Positions 1-10,140 of a DNA stretch of 64,000 bases are shown here, in pieces (positions within the stretch are counted from its first letter, which is position 1; each line of letters begins with the position of its first letter). Below the pieces are notes generated by a model. That model was not told where the DNA came from and did not search any database. It saw only the letters and a list, made by a program, of their open reading frames with translations. Location: assembly GCA_030762895.1 (NCBI GenBank), contig CM061065.1:83709607-83773606 (forward strand), read 5' to 3'. The position numbers and the translations under genes are program-made. Source of the DNA: Sophora flavescens. Lineage: Eukaryota; Streptophyta; Magnoliopsida; Fabales; Fabaceae.

Positions 1-775
1 TGAATCCTTTCAATGGGTCATCCGCTCTATCAATTTTGTTTCCAGCATACAAGTGAGTCATAATCCAAACATATAACATTGGTGCACAGCATCGCAACTT
101 TCCTTGTTGATTCTGATGACAAACTTGTAGTGAGAGAAAAGTTTCAGCTAGGATAGCAGGGACTAAATTCACCCCGTATTCCTCAACTCTTTAAAAGACA
201 TCCATGGCTGATCGATCAATCACATCCGGAATAAAGGGAAAAAGCACCAGTCCGTAGATAAGGAGAGCCAACAACCTATTAAAAAGAACCCATCGTTGTT
301 GTTGAGCCAACTCCCTAAGGTAACCTTCCAAGAATCGCCTCTTCAAGCCCGTAGTGTTTCCCTTTTCCACTTTATCCAATTGTTCCGGTTTAAGTTCCAA
401 CAGACTTGCTATCTTCCCATCTGCCACATATTGTCCATAATACAAATAGACACGTGATTCTTTTTGGATAGACAATCTCAGCATGTAAGCATACTCCTCT
501 ATGGTGGGAGTTACATCTAGGTCAGGCAATTCAAAACATCTCAAAGTTGGGTTCCAATACTGAGCGAATGCACTTAGAGCGGGGGCATCCACCGGAATAC
601 GTAATAGATCTAGTATCCTCCCGTACTTGTTGTTAAAGTTCGAACGTGCCTTTTCTGACATTTGTTGACTAATTTCCCATAAGATATGAACATCATTGAG
701 TGTCACGTCGATCTTGATGCTCTTCTTGGAACCGCTTGCATTGCTTGTACTCTTTCCGATGCTAGGTCCTTCCAT
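1..775 (-). pseudogene. DUF7745 / plant-mobile-domain-like ORF1 of the Ogre-like element, one in-frame stop
   Basis: The frame opens at an ATG at 775 and reads 194 codons to TAA at 193-191; beyond that stop the same frame stays open to the window edge, so a single nonsense mutation separates two halves of one longer protein. The sequence has the build of the DUF7745 family found beside plant retrotransposons: a Ser/Lys-rich N-terminus, a KYGRILDLL-type segment near residue 50, a PLRCF-like block near 75 (TLRCFELPDLDVTPTIEEY), and a hydrophobic LLALLIYGLVLFPFIPDV segment near 170. After the stop, CCAPMLYVWIMTHL matches the family's conserved C-terminal block. The function of the family is unknown; a relation to the plant mobile domain is by recall. 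Context, about 950 bp downstream of the PBS and ahead of gag, fits Ogre ORF1. Confidence 0.7.
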
Positions 776-1722
776 TCTTTGCTATAAGATTAATACTAAG
801 GTCTTCCTGTCAAGAAACACAAATAAAGAAAAAATTAGAAATAAACCACATGAAAAAAAAAATGCCCTACATGCTTCATGTTGCATGAGCCGCAGTAGGG
901 TTGGGAACCCTATGTCGGGTATGCTGTCAATGCAATACCTTCACTATGACACGCCGCTTATTAGAAGTGCAATAATATTCGAACATGTCATTCGGGCTTG
1001 GAGCGACGATGTGTCGCCCCCTTTTTCCTTTTTTAGAAAACTTCATAATAAATATGTATGTGCATGACAATTTATGTTTATGATGCCAGAAAAAAATGGA
1101 GAGAGAGAAAGAGTATGCTCCCTTTGTCCTAAATTGGGTAAAACTTAGGGTTGGACAAACCTGAGGTAATGACTCTAAACAGGTTGGCTACTAAGTTTGC
1201 TCTATCAGTGAAAATTAGGTAGGGTCTAGACTTCTAAAAGCCATGGTTCCCAGATTGCCCCTATCCCGAAAGATAAGGATCCTATTCATGAATCTAGTCA
1301 CAAGTAGGGATAAACCCTCTCAATATTACCATCCCAAGATATCGGGTACAACCTGAGTGGTGAATCAACAAATATCAGGGAGGTACGAGACCTCTTCAAT
1401 GACAATGTCGAGACACCGCCTAATCCTTGAGTTTTGAGCAAGCTCGGGTATAGAGCCAAAAGTGTGTGCAAGTTGTAATAGTGATGTGTGTGATGGGAGC
1501 ACACAAACCTTCACAAAAACCTACTAAAATAAAACTACCCCAAATCTGCAAAAGGAACAAACAAATACCGATACAAAAAATTCTCTACCCTAAGGTTGCA
1601 AGAATTTATAAGAGCAGTTATGAAATCATAAAAAGAAATAAAATAAAAAAAGGGTAAAACAAATATTTTCAAAACTGTTAAAAAAAATGCACAACCAACT
1701 ATGATAGGCCTGACTCTTAAAA
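776..1722 (-). other. Untranslated leader between PBS and ORF1, no gene seen
   Basis: About 950 bp between the primer binding site and the DUF7745-like ORF of the minus-strand element. Short open frames on both strands here have no recognisable domain and no supporting context. Ogre-type elements normally have such a long leader. Confidence 0.55.
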
Positions 1723-1741
1723 GTCCCCAATGGAGTCGCCA
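1723..1741 (-). other. Primer binding site, tRNA-Arg type
   Basis: On the minus strand the sequence two bases inside the LTR is TGGCGACTCCATTGGGGAC. It matches, with one difference, the complement of the 3' end of plant tRNA-Arg(ACG) as I remember it (CCCCAGUGGAGUCGCCA). This fixes the direction of the element and the inner LTR boundary at 1744. Confidence 0.7.
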
Positions 1742-1743
1742 GC

Positions 1744-3914
1744 TGTCGCGACCGTCCCGTCCGGGAGCCGCGAAAAGGGATAAAAAGACAGAGGAGTCGT
1801 CACTAAGATTTTTATTTGGAGAATCTTAGAAAACCCAATTATTTAAATGTAAACTGGTCTTTTTAAAAAAAAGAGATATATGAGTCCGGGAGTCGGTTAC
1901 GAGTAGGGAAGGTATTAGCACCCCACATCGCCCGTTTAAAAAACGGTACCTCAAGTTAATTGTGCAAAAAAAATATTTTAATAACCTTTTAAATATTTAT
2001 TTTACCCCGAAAATTATTTACAAGAAAGAATTATTTTAAATTTTACTTTTTTGACTTTTATTAAATTTTTATATTTTTTTAACTTTATGGGTTTATAAAA
2101 ACTAAATGAGATTGAACATGGCACATGAGTCCACATGGCAACCTTAAATCTAAGGGATTAAACATGGCACCGTGTCCATAGAGCATCCCTGGAAAGAGAA
2201 AAGTTTAATTATTTTGATTAACTATTTTAACATAAAAAGAGACAAAAAAAAAGGAAAATTTAGTTTTGGCCCGACAAGATGATTTATCTTGCTCCTACGT
2301 ATTCCCGGGTGCGATGGGAAACTCAAAGCCACGTAGTTCTCTTAAAAAAAAACAATTGATTGGTTGGTTGATTTTTAATTTTTTGATAAAGATTTGATTT
2401 ACTTATTTTATTTAAAAAGATTTTATTTCAGAATAAGTTTACTTTTGCGTAGAATCCAAGATAGTAGTGCTACACGATGAACCCTTACAATTCATACGAT
2501 ACTTGAGGATGAAAGATCATACATCAACATCGTAAATTGTTACATGAATTCAAAGGAATTTTTTTCATAACTTTTGTTTTTTCCTTTTTTTTTTTATAAA
2601 AAAAATAAAAATAAAAATGAAAAATAAAAATAAAAAACAATGTTTTCTCACCTGTCACTTTTCAAAATAAAGCTATGCCATTTGAAAAACACGTACACGA
2701 TTTTGGCAAAAGGTGAAAGAATAGTTCCCTGTGTTTATTGCTACCAACACAACATAAAACAAAATAAAGTGGCAAAACCCACAGACAGACGAGGTGAGGT
2801 TATAAAGAGAGAGAGTGACAAACCAAAAAGAGGAACCTTAACCCCCCACCCTTGTACGGACGCGAGAGCAGGGCTGGCGAACGGTGGCGAGGCGTGGATC
2901 CGGCGTGGGCTACGGCAACGGCTCGTGGTTCTGACACGATCTGGAGCTGCTGGACAGCGTAGAAGGCGTGGACAGGGGCGGAGCTCGCGGGTCTGCAACT
3001 CCCAGTGGTGGAGGTCGTGGTGGTTGCGTGGAGGAGTGGCGGTTTCTCTTTATTCTTTGGCGTCGGCGCGGAAGACCGAGACGGAGCTGGGCGGTTCTTC
3101 GTCCTCAGATCTGTACTCTCATTTTTGTTGTTTCGTTTTCCTTTTTTTTTGAAAGTGGGGAACTTGATCAAGTAGCAACTTAAACAGAAAAAGAAAGCAG
3201 AACAATGGAGTTTGATGAAAGTGAAACGTGAGAGAAGAGAGGAAGAAGAAAAGAGAAAGAGAAAGAAAAAGAGAAAGAAAGAAAAAATTCAGGGGAGGGG
3301 GGAGTCAGGCGTAGGAGGAAGATATGTTTTTTTATTTATTTTTTGTTTGTAGGTTCAGAGAGTATTTGGGTATTTTGTGTTGATTTGTAATTTGGGAATG
3401 ATGGTGGCTAGAGATTGGAGAGGAGATTATTGAGTATTTTTTTCTGCTGTTGGTTCCCTCTTTCAGATTTTTCTGTATATGTTCTCCCCCTTTGTTGTTT
3501 CTGCTGGGTCCTTTTTATAGAAGAAGATGAACTCTTCTCAATGTCATTGGGACCTTGCAAACTTGAGTGTTGCAGAGGTTACCATGCTGACAGTTGCACT
3601 GGCTTCCTTGAGCGGCCCCCATCTGAGTTCTGATTTTTGCCATACTCAAAAGTGGCTTGGGTACATGTTGGTTAAAGATGGAAGCTGGAGGAGAAAGACC
3701 AACAGTAGCTGTTGCAGGGAAGGGACTCAACGTTTCTTCTTCTTTTTTCTTTTCTTTCTTTCTTTCTTTCTTTGTTTTTTTTTAAAATTTAACTTTTCTT
3801 AAAAATAACCAAGAAAGCAGACAAACAAATTATTTTTCTTGGCATTTTTATTTATTTATTTATTATTATTATTAAAAGGATAAAAATATACCCGGACAAA
3901 ATTAGGTGTTCACA
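1744..3914 (-). repeat. 5' LTR of the Ogre-like element (about 2.2 kb)
   Basis: On the minus strand it starts TGTGAACACC (3914) and ends GGTCGCGACA (1744), with TG..CA ends and the PBS two bases inside. It contains a TATA box on the minus strand near 3515. The part around 2820-3110 is GC-rich and gives overlapping open frames on both strands that look like chance. Purine-rich stretches (3190-3300) and poly-T runs occur inside. The other LTR is outside the window, so the outer edge is inferred from the terminal dinucleotides. Confidence 0.65.
3510..3520 (-). promoter_or_regulatory. TATA box of the Ogre-like LTR
   Basis: Minus strand reads CTATAAAAAGG, about 400 bp into the LTR from its 5' end, where a U3 promoter would lie. 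Confidence 0.5.
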
Positions 3915-4090
3915 ATTGTGAAAAATTAATTATTTTAAAAATTTATTATTGTTTTGTTCAATTATAATATGATCATTTTTATATTTGGATTTTTTTGCCA
4001 ATATTTGGATTTGTTTTATAAAAAATGATTTTTAGATAATAATATATTTGGTTTGAGTTGTATAAAAAAAAAATCATATTTATAAAGTAA
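3915..4090. other. AT-rich spacer between the Ogre-like LTR and the LINE
   Basis: Very AT-rich DNA with no gene. It may be old host sequence or the AT-rich target into which the LINE integrated; a convincing LINE target duplication could not be matched with the 3' flank near 25304. Confidence 0.4.
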
Positions 4091-4093
4091 ATT

Positions 4094-4249
4094 ATGAAAC
4101 CAGTTAAGGTGGGCAATAATACACTAAAGGTGGAAAGGAAAAAATTTGCTAGAATTTGTGTTGAGATAGATCTGACTCAACCAGTAGTTCGGAAGGTATG
4201 GCTTAATGGTCACCGGTACAAAGTTGAATATGAGGGTTTGCACCTCATT
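4094..4249 (+). pseudogene. LINE ORF1 fragment, segment before the zinc knuckle
   Basis: The frame reads a KPVKVGNNT block, then FARICVEIDLTQPVVRKVW and VEYEGLHLIC. This is the conserved stretch of plant L1 ORF1 (DUF4283-associated nucleic-acid-binding protein) directly upstream of the CCHC knuckle. The last cysteine codon is where the LTR entered: the TSD TCATT at 4245-4249 is repeated at 7387-7391 and the frame resumes there. The ATG at 4094 is internal to the family and is not the natural start. Confidence 0.75.
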
Positions 4250-4914
4250 TGTAACATGCTCATTTTTAATTATACTGTTTAACCGGTTGAAATATAATTA
4301 ATTATATTTTAATTTGAGAGTTAGAAAGTGATTTTAAATAAAATAAAATCATATTCCTAGTCTCTCTGATGGTAGAAGGTTATGGTAAAATTTTGGGTTT
4401 AAAATTCAGACGGAAACCGGTCTGCGTTTTTAAGTGACGGTATAGTTCTATACCTCCAGAAAATCCTAATTTGACCCGAAACTGAAATTTGTAGATTTTT
4501 TATATTTTGTCCGTGAGAAATCCTACTTTCCAAATTTCTGATCAGAAATTAAATATTATGTTTATTCGGACGAAATTTGGTAAAAGTTCGAACAGAAAAC
4601 AATCGGTGTTTTCACTGACAGTAAGATTTTAATGATCCGAAAACCTAATTTTGAATCATGAACGAAATGGTTTGTATTTAAATCATATTTCCAACGAGTT
4701 TGGTTAGTTTGAAAATTTTCAACCAAAAACGAAATATTACGCTTTTATTCGGGCGTAAAATCTTAATCGGTGTCGACGGGAGCCGGAATAGCTGAAAATA
4801 TCTAGATATTTAGTGAAAAATATCTAGATATTTATTTGAAAATATCTAGATATTTATATTTAACTTAACCATGATTATAATTAAATTAACCTAAGTTAAA
4901 ACCAATTTCCTATC

Positions 4915-4923
4915 TATAAATAC
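4915..4923 (+). promoter_or_regulatory. TATA box of the 3.1-kb solo LTR
   Basis: TATAAATAC, about 665 bp into the LTR, followed by a C-rich stretch and a pyrimidine-rich leader, as expected for an LTR promoter. Confidence 0.5.
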
Positions 4924-6476
4924 CCCTCCCCACGGCAGCCCCCCCTTTTACACTCTCATTTTGCTTTCATTCTTCATTCATCTCCAACCTTCAACGTCTT
5001 CTTCTAGTTTCTCTCATTTTCTTCCTTTTTCTCCAAAACCTCCATAACCAAGATATTGAAGCAACTAGTAGATTTCTTACTCATCATTCATTTTCAAGAG
5101 GTAAACCTTATTCCTCATCAAGAATAAACCCTATGTTCTTCAATTATTTTCATGATTCAAGTCCATATTCAACTATGTTCATATTAGGGTTCATGGCTTT
5201 GAAAATCTCTAGAAAATTGTGAAAAATCATTTTTAAGTGAAACCAATTTCTATGATCCTTATATGACTTCTACTTTCATCATCTAAGAGTATCTAAGAAA
5301 AAGAATTTTCCTTCCAATTTTTCTATATATGGCCGAATCCAAATATTGGTGGGGAAATGAGATTTTGTTCAACTTTTAATTTAGATGAAGTTGTTTATAA
5401 GCTACCTAGGGTTTCTACGTTCTAAATCTAAGAGTTTAAAATCAAAAGAAATTTCTAACCCTATTTTCTAGTCTTGGCCGAAATTGGGTTCATATGAACA
5501 AAATAAGATTTCTTCAATCTATAACTAGATCATGATATGTATCAACTATTTAAGGTGTGTAGGTTCTAGATCCAAGAGTTTGTGAGCAAAAGGAATTTCT
5601 AGCCTATTTTACTTATTATGGCCGAAACCCTAACCATATAGGTTAGATGATTTTGTTTCATATTTTTGAATTGTAACACTTGATTTAGGTTAGTTAATAC
5701 TCTAGGAACTAAGATCCAAAAGATGGAGTTGAGAAAATAACCCTAGCCTCATTTGGATGAGTTGACCGAACCTAGCACCATATGTCCATATTTAGATTTG
5801 TTGATTAATTTGTTTTATTGTTGATTTGGTTGAAGGTTGTTTTGGTAACTCGTGGCAGGATAACGAGGATCGTTGATTTCGTGTTTCCGGTGGTAACTTA
5901 GGTGGGGGAAAGAATCAACCAATCGTCGGAATCGATAAGTAGTATATTATATAATACTTTTGTAGGGCGACCTAAACCCTACTAGTAGTCGAGTAATCGA
6001 CAAGACCAAAATCACATTGGAAACCTTTTCTGTGAAACCAATGGTGATTCTGTGATTGTAGGTTTATTGACGTTAGGATGATTTTATCTTATCTAAGGTT
6101 GATTGAATTTATTATTATTGAATTGCTTATGTGATATTTTGTGGTATTTGAATATTTTCTGATATTGTGGTATACATGATCTACTTGGTTTTTAGTACTA
6201 TGTTTAGTTGATTTTAAGTGAGGATATATGCTGTTCGGGAGATAATTGTTTGGGTGAGAAAGTATCGGTGAATTTAAGTGCCTAGCATAAATTGATTATT
6301 TTTAAGATGAAATGTGTCATATAATGTGAGTCAAGGCTAGGATGAAAGCTTGAGACACTAGGTTGTTATTAATATACTTTAGTGAGGTTTATAAGTTGTA
6401 TTGCGTTTATAACCGTATGTTTGACCCATACGAGGTCCAAAGTCCTTGTGGGACTGTCCAATGTTAGATTTAATTT

Positions 6477-6740
6477 GTGCAGCTATAGTGTCAATGCTTT
6501 GCTTGAGCACCCTCGAAAGAGAATCAAGGTGTGCATCGATTGTACCGTGTAGCTATATTGTCATTGTATTACATGAACATTCTTACCATGGATGAGGTTG
6601 TGCACCGACTGTACTGTGCAACTATAGTGTCATTGCTATGAATGAGCACTTTTGGTCCAGGGTGTGTACCGACTTTACTGTGTAGCTATAGTGTCATTGC
6701 TTCGCATGAGCATTCTCACCATGAATAAGGGTGTGCACCG
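6477..6740 (+). repeat. Four degenerate tandem units of about 85 bp in the solo LTR
   Basis: The phrase GTGYARCTATAKTGTCAWTG recurs four times, each followed by a GAGCAC/GAGCAT-like element and a GTGTGCACCG-like element. Units differ by substitutions, so this is an old tandem array inside the LTR. Confidence 0.65.
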
Positions 6741-7386
6741 GTTTTAGGGAAGCGTCGCTTGGATATGGGGAATTAGTGGTCACGTCATCATAAAGGTTTA
6801 GTTGTGTGAGGTTGAGGGTAGAGGATGATACCTTAATTTCGAGGATGATTTGTTAGTTATATGTGTTGATTGTCTATGACTTTTATTATGTTATATACTA
6901 TGACTCTTTTGCGTTTTTCGATGGTAGAACTGCTTCTTATCCCCTATATCTTTCTATGTGTTGTATTTTATCTTTCTATGGAATCATTTGAGAAGACTCT
7001 GTTGATGAGCTGATTGAGGAGGAGTTGGATGGAACTCCATATGAACCGGAGGCTGAAGGATGAGATGTGATCCATGGTGTTTAGGGTCTAGATAGTATGG
7101 CTAGTGTGTCTCATGGAAGTATTTTTACATGTTTCCGCTAGTATAACTTTTGTTTATGTATATGCATGTGAGGGATCCTGTTGAGAGGATTATCCTCAGT
7201 GTTTTGGTAATGTAATAAATAAACAAGTGTGTATTTATATATTACAACGTTGGTGTGTTTAATTTGCAGAAATTATATGATTATTATATAAGTTTTAATT
7301 TTTACGTATTTTCACATTACATACGCGGTTAAGAATTTAATTAAGGATTTAATCTAATAAAACACCATCACACAACGGGTGTCTCA

Positions 7387-8179
7387 TCATTTGTGCATCT
7401 TGCGGTTGTTATGGCCACCTAGCCCGTAACTGCACTGTTCAACCTATAGCCACGGTGGTCGCTGGTGGTGCAAGACCAGAAACGGCGAGGAATATTCATG
7501 AGGGTAACAAACATTTTGGGGAAGGTGGCGGAAAACAAGGAGCCAGAGAAGATCAAGGTGATTTCAAATAATGTGGAAACAGATACTCATGGAGAATGGA
7601 TGAGTTTCTCGGAAAAAACAGACTCCAGTTAATAAGGGTGGAAATATGAAGGGAAATCCAAATAATAAAGGGAACAAATTTGTTATGCTTCAAAATTTGA
7701 AGGAAGATAACTACGGGGCGAAAATCAAGGGCCAGAACAACAATTATGGGAGCAATAAAGGAAAAGATTTGAATGATAATGCACGTGTGGAAGGAAGGGA
7801 TTTGAAGAATTGGAATAAATTCAAGAGAAGGAAACATGAACAGGGCCAAATCAGCCAATCAGCGAGTCATGCACACTCAGCCCGTGAACAAGTCAAAAGT
7901 GGTGAAATTAAAAACACCACTAAAAGCCCAGCGCTCTAGGCCATGCACGTTCATGCTGCTAGTGGGTGTAACTCGGTGCAACTCAGTGAGACAGTCGCAG
8001 AAACTTGGCCAAAGATCATGGATCCAGCGGTCAAGACAGCTATGAATATACAACATATTGGTCCTAATCACTTTAGATTTGTTGACGATGCAGACCCTCC
8101 ATACCAGCACAAGGGGACAACTATGAATGAAGATGATCAGAGATATGAATCAGTGGAAGTTGTGGATGAAACGCAATAG
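7387..8179 (+). pseudogene. LINE ORF1, CCHC zinc knuckle and C-terminal part
   Basis: After the solo LTR the frame continues ICASCGCYGHLARNC (7389-7433), a CX2CX4HX4C knuckle typical of plant L1 ORF1 proteins, which bind LINE RNA. A frameshift near 7540 and further stops follow. Low-complexity Asn/Lys/Gly-rich frames continue to about 8180, matching the variable C-terminal half of the family. ORF2 begins about 100 bp downstream. Confidence 0.72.
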
Positions 8180-8289
8180 GAGCATGGGGTGGATATGGAA
8201 CCGCACTCTCAATAGCGTTCCACTCTGGGATCACATATTAATTATGTCTCTTCTTATCATGTTGCCTATGAATATGATGATAGAATTTA

Positions 8290-8332
8290 GAGAAATATCT
8301 ATTCTCTCCTGGAATATCCGGGGAGTCAATAG
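8290..8332 (+). pseudogene. LINE ORF2, first codons of the endonuclease domain
   Basis: The frame reads ISILSWNIRGVNS, the beginning of the L1 apurinic-like endonuclease, with the Asn of SWNIRG as a metal-binding residue. hAT copy 1 interrupts it at 8333; the next residues (AKAKRHIYDVIRRF) continue after 13830. Confidence 0.75.
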
Positions 8333-8525
8333 CAGGGTTTCAAAATGCGGTCCGCAACCGCTAATGCGGCCGCAATATTGCGGTTGCGGACCGCACCGCA
8401 ACGGCATCGAGCCGCAATTGCGGTGGGAATCCAAATCACTCGTTACGGCCGCAACGTAACGGCGCGAACTGCAGCAACGCCGCCAGCGTAACGCCGCAAC
8501 GGCCGCATCAGCCGCAACGGGGTTC
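8333..8525 (+). repeat. hAT left subterminal array of GCGG/CCGC motifs
   Basis: Within 190 bp the tetramer GCGG or its complement occurs many times in both orientations, including NotI-like GCGGCCGC and TTGCGG/CCGCAA palindromes. The right end (13741-13812) has the same motif, as do both ends of copy 2. Subterminal arrays of short motifs are known transposase binding sites in hAT elements; the role here is inferred. Confidence 0.7.
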
Positions 8526-10140
8526 CAAACAGAGCCAAAAGCAAACAGAGCCAAAAGAAAAACAGACCCAAAAGCAAACAGAGCAGAGCCAAAAGCAAAC
8601 AGAGCCAAAACGAAAAAGGCCAAAAGAGTTCGTTCAATGGAACCAAATTCTCAGAATCAGAATCAGACAAAATCAATTCAAAATCTATTTGTACAGATTA
8701 TATTCTCCTAACCTGCTTCTTTTCAGATCAAATGCTATTGCCTTTATCTCCTTTTGCTTTATGCTTCTGGTTCACTTCACTTCTTCACTCAGACTCTGTC
8801 TCATTCTTTCATCTGCTTCACTTCACTCGTATAACCTCTTCGATCATTCCTCAGTCTCACACTCCTCTAGTGGATCTGCATCTGCTCATCTGCTCAGGTA
8901 AGATCTTCATTTCCTCCTTTGCTCTGCCGTCGTCCTCCGGGTGTGGGGTTCAGTGGGTGAGTCCTTGAGACCGTGACCGTGAGTCCGTGACTGAGGAGGG
9001 CCGTGAGGTGGAGACCCGAAACCGTGGGTCGTGAGGTGGAGCCTGAGACTGAGAGAGAGAGGGGAGGCTGAGCTTGAGAGAGGGGGGAGGGGCCGAGGGT
9101 GGCCGCGATCTGGGTTTTGGCCGGTGGGTAGCCGCGGCGCCGGACGAGTGATGGAGGAGGAGGGAGGGTAACCGATGAGGGGTGAGTGGTGACTGGTGAC
9201 TGGTGACTGGTGAGTGCCGTGGTGAGGGACGAGAAACAGAGGAGGGTTGCAGATCCATGCAGCTAGGGTTGCAGAAAAAGAAGGAAAAAAAGAAACAGAG
9301 GAGGGGAAGAAGAAGAGGTGAGACGTGAGAGACTGTGAGAGTGAGTGAGAGTCTCGAGAGACCGAGACCGTGAGGGACGAGAGAGGGTCATCGAGACTCC
9401 AGAGAGTCGAGGGGGACAGGGAGGACCCGAGGAAGACCGACGGGGGACAGGGGAAGGGGAAGAAATGGTGAGGACCGTGACTCCGTGAGGCGTGAGGTGA
9501 GGGACAGGGGAAGAAATGGTGAGGAACCGAGGACCGTGAGGCGTGAGGTGAGGGACAGCCGGACAGGGGAAGAAATGGTGGGGAAGAAATGGTGAGGAGG
9601 AAGAAATGGTGAGGATTGAGGAACCGTGAGGCGTGACCGCGTGAGGTGAGGGGACGAAGTGATCGACGAGAGTCGAGAGAGAGGATAAGAAGAATTCGGA
9701 ACCAATCTTATCCACTTTGTGTGCCGTGTGTGTGGGTTGGGTTGGGTTGGGTGGGGTGGGAGGACTGAATTGGGTGGGGGAATTTTTTGGGAGGGAATTT
9801 TTTTTTAATTAAAAATTTTAGGTGGGAAATTAATTAAGATTTGTGAATAATATAGGAAAAATTTGAGAGAGAAATAAAATATATATTGATATATTAATGT
9901 AATTACTGATTTAGTATATGTTTAGCTAGTATTTATTGTTCAAATTATATGCTAATAATTGATTTGTTGTATTAAATAATTTACTGTAATTATTAATTAG
10001 ATTATCTATGTTTTGCTAATTACTAGTTTAGATAAAAGTTTTCTTTTTGAAGGCTAGTTTAGATTAAAGTTGTAAGTTTGGTTGAATTATTGATTGATGT
10101 TTATTTATAAATATTGAACAGGTTGTATAAAATTTACACA
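8526..10140 (+). other. hAT copy 1, 5' non-coding region upstream of the transposase
   Basis: It holds CAAAGCAAACAGAGCC-like short repeats (8530-8625) and a CpG-rich, purine-biased stretch (8940-9700) with repeated GTGAGG and GGTGACT phrases, then an AT-rich part. Open frames on the opposite strand across 8950-9715 are low-complexity Ser/Pro-rich shadows. An acceptor-like AG at about 10120 suggests that an upstream leader intron ends just before the coding exon. Confidence 0.45.

Larger units (their letters stand above)
1..3914 (-). mobile_element. Ogre-like Ty3/gypsy retrotransposon, 5' part only
   Basis: Read on the minus strand the order is 5' LTR (3914-1744), a primer binding site matching the 3' end of tRNA-Arg (1741-1723), an untranslated leader of about 950 bp, then a DUF7745-like ORF (775-1) that reaches the window edge. 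An extra ORF ahead of gag together with an Arg-tRNA primer is the arrangement known for Ogre elements of the Tat clade, which are abundant in legumes. Gag, protease, RT and the 3' LTR lie outside the window, so the Ogre assignment rests on this partial architecture. The right flank from 3915 is AT-rich; the target duplication cannot be checked without the other end. Confidence 0.7.
4250..7386 (+). repeat. Solo LTR of a Ty3/gypsy-like element (3.1 kb) inside LINE ORF1
   Basis: It starts TGTAACATGC and ends GGGTGTCTCA, flanked by identical TCATT target duplications (4245-4249 and 7387-7391). No gag or pol lies inside, and the LINE reading frame continues exactly across it, so it is a solo LTR left by LTR recombination. 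Ends of the form TGTAACA...TGTTACA-like and the great length suggest a Tekay/Del-type chromovirus, but no coding domain is present to prove lineage. It contains a TATA box near 4915 and four degenerate tandem units at 6477-6740. Confidence 0.8.

Noticed and set aside
2640..3183. Overlapping open frames on both strands in the GC-rich part of the Ogre-like LTR
   Set aside because: Low-complexity Arg/Ser/Pro composition, no domain, inside an LTR; explained by base composition.
4250..7386. Full retrotransposon or gene content in the 3.1-kb insert in LINE ORF1
   Set aside because: No coding domain on either strand; flanking duplication and LTR ends show a solo LTR.
8950..9715. Minus-strand Ser/Pro-rich frames in hAT copy 1 (and the mirror at 23329-23944)
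   Set aside because: They arise from CCTCACGG-type repeats of the hAT 5' region, appear in several frames and lack any domain.
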